Shown piece by piece: positions 43,101-44,711 of a DNA stretch of 44,711 bases; within the stretch, counting starts at the first letter, position 1, and each line of letters starts with the position of its first letter. This DNA is from an uncultured Bacteroidaceae bacterium. Lineage in GTDB: Bacteria > Bacteroidota > Bacteroidia > Bacteroidales > Bacteroidaceae. The stretch lies in assembly GCA_934426255.1 (NCBI GenBank), contig CAKRYD010000021.1, forward strand, positions 1 through 44,711, written 5' to 3'. Under the pieces are notes generated by a model, which worked only from the letters and a program-made list of their open reading frames with translations, was not told the origin of the DNA and made no database searches. The translations under genes were made by a program, and so were the position numbers.

Positions 43101-44695
43101 AATCTATAGCACGAATGTTTACGCATCCTGTAAACGCTCCATTACCGATATTGGTCAAGGTTGCGGGCAAGACTATTTTGCTGTCGATTGCTTTGCATTG
43201 TTCAAAGGCTGCATCACCTATGTTGGTCAATGAAATAGGAAAATTCAAGTCGGCCTTCATGCTCATGCAGCCCGAAAAAGCTTTGGCTCCGATTTGTTCA
43301 AGTCCTTTCGAAAAAGAGATACACTGAAGTTCCTTGTTGTTTTCAAAGGCTTTTTCACCAATGATGCGCAAGCCATCAGGGAATGACAGATTGCCAACGA
43401 TGCCTTTTCCCCCGCTGCATGCGAATGAACTGCTGCCTATTTCTCTGCAACGGCTTCCATTTTCAAAGGAAAGAGTATAGCGGTAAAGTGAGTTGCATAA
43501 GGATTTGGGTATCCGCTCAACTGTTTTTGCAATTCTGAAAGAGAGTGTATCATTATTGGCAGCAACCATGTTTGAGAATGGATCGTAGGCAACACCGTCA
43601 TCGGGCATAGCTACTGCCTTGTAGTCAATCGATGATATGCCGGAGCAATTACAAAAAGCATGTGTGCCCAAGTACTTTAAGGAATCAGGTAGTACAAGAG
43701 TGCCGGATAGTTTCGAACAATTGTTGAAAGCTTCCTTACCGATACTTTCAACCGATGACGGCAAATGCAAGTTGCCTGTCAAATTAGTACAATAGTCAAA
43801 GGCATTGTCACCTATACTTATTAGTCGTGCATCGTCGCCTTCGGCAAAGGTCAGCCCTGTCAATTTGCTGCAATTCTTAAATGCTGATGTGCCTATTGTG
43901 CGTATTGAGGAAGGCAAATCTATCGAACCGCAAACGCCGGGATTGGTATAAGAAAAGGAATATGCACCTATTTCTGTACAGCGGCTTTTCTTTTCGAAAG
44001 AGAGGAAGTATTGATATAGTGACTGAAACATGCAAGCCGGTATGCGCTCGACATTGTTTCCTATGATTAGCTTAACATACCCCCCCCCCGATGACGTTGT
44101 TTTGGTATATTTCGTTAAACAGATATTGTCTTACACCGCTATCAGGCATGGATTTTGCACGAAACTCAATGGTTGTTATGTCCTTACAGCCTATGAAACA
44201 GGCCTCATCCAATCTTTTCAGAGAATCGGGTAGTATAAGTGTTCCGCTGATACCTGCATAACTAAACGCACGTTCACCAATGACTTCGAGTGAAGTTGGC
44301 AATATTAAAGTTTTGCCCAATCTTGAGCATTTGCCGAACGCAGACTGACCTATTTTCTTTAGATGTGACGGCAGTTGTCCGTTAATATTCAAGTTGGTTA
44401 ATGAATTAAATGCGAAATCACCGATTTCTTCCACGATATATTCCTTGTCGTTATAAATAACGGATGAAGGAAGTGTTATAGTTCCGCTTTTCAGGTTAGT
44501 TCCGACAATAGCCACTTTTGCCTTATCGGCGTCCAGAATCTTGTACTTGATGTTATTAGATTCGAATGTCTGTGCCTGAGCATGTAATGCTAGCAGCATG
44601 ATAACGACTGTGAGTGTTTTCGAAAGCACAGCCATTCTTTGTGAGCAACGCAAGGACAAACCTCCTCGCCGAGATCTTTTGAAATAAGTCAACAT
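40129..44695 (-). CDS. BspA-like leucine-rich-repeat surface protein, frameshifted at a G10 tract
   Basis: This is one long gene split by a poly-G tract. The N-terminal piece (44695 to 44072, 207 residues) has a signal peptide (LTVVIMLLALHAQAQ) and LRR_5 repeats (IGDFAFNSL, IGQSAFGKC), then leaves frame at codons 203-205 and stops. The alternate frame resumes directly after the tract (YVKLIIGNNVERIP) and runs 1316 residues of some 23-residue TpLRR units (SIGDNAFDYCTNLTG) to 40129. With nine or twelve G residues the product is about 1521 aa. The tail YDLNGHRLNAPIKGINILK...VRKVLVE resembles a type IX-like C-terminal sorting domain. BspA-type proteins bind host matrix or other bacteria. The start may alternatively be at 44635. 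As sequenced the gene is OFF. Confidence 0.87.
44080..44089 (-). repeat. G10 tract (C10 on + strand) disrupting the LRR surface gene
   Basis: On the coding strand ATC-G10-TATG. Ten G residues give I-GGG-VC-stop. Nine would give I-GGG-YVKLIIGNN in frame with the remaining 1316 codons. As with the glycan-gene tracts at 2824 and 3990, the G run is followed by TA[C/T]. Confidence 0.88.
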
Positions 44696-44711
44696 AAAGT
44701 AGATTAAATAC

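Overview
The window looks like a chromosomal segment of a gut or oral Bacteroidales bacterium of the Prevotellaceae/Bacteroidaceae type. The evidence is Bacteroidota-style -7 promoter boxes (TAnnTTTG) ahead of several genes, a BspA-like leucine-rich-repeat surface protein with a type IX-like C-terminal tail, a eukaryote-type GlgB, a DUF6057 membrane protein, an indolepyruvate oxidoreductase/PaaK operon, and a sugar transferase/NeuD/DegT surface-glycan cluster. No rRNA, tRNA, CRISPR array or recognisable transposase was seen.

Layout. 1-939: end of an AAA ATPase overlapping a small nuclease-like protein, possibly a defence pair, cut by the left edge. 1144-8352: surface-glycan genes (NeuD/PglD-like acetyltransferase, NAD-dependent epimerase, PglC-like sugar transferase, PLP decarboxylase, ATP-grasp ligase, DegT-type aminotransferase), with an orphan RelB-like antitoxin on the other strand. 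8549-9857: coiled-coil membrane protein and PaaI-like thioesterase. 9889-17259 (minus): a tightly coupled aromatic 2-oxoacid operon (nitrilase, IorA, IorB, aminotransferase, two PaaK ligases, ACT protein). 17391-21456 (minus): Mrp and UvrA. 21557-30908 (plus): DUF187 glycosidase-like protein, then a probable operon of PBP1A, KdsB, MORN protein, GlgB and DUF6057 protein. 30862-38493 (minus): AddA/RecB-like helicase-nuclease, TcdA, CPA2 antiporter, and a DUF1080-PHP lipoprotein. 38661-40109 (plus): MFS transporter. 40129-44695 (minus): a giant BspA-like LRR gene.

The most striking signal is four long poly-G tracts on coding strands, all in surface-associated genes: G10 at the 3' end of the acetyltransferase gene, G8 inside the epimerase (in frame), G10 inside the decarboxylase (out of frame) and G10 inside the LRR surface-protein gene (out of frame). 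Both out-of-frame genes are otherwise intact on either side of the tract and would be restored by changing one or two G residues. This is what slipped-strand phase variation would look like, coupling glycan structure and a surface adhesin, whereas Bacteroidales are best known for promoter inversion.

The second notable item is a complete DUF559 (Vsr-like nuclease) domain inserted in frame within the glycan aminotransferase. It is flanked by GC-rich hairpins and short direct repeats, and looks like a selfish element living inside a protein.
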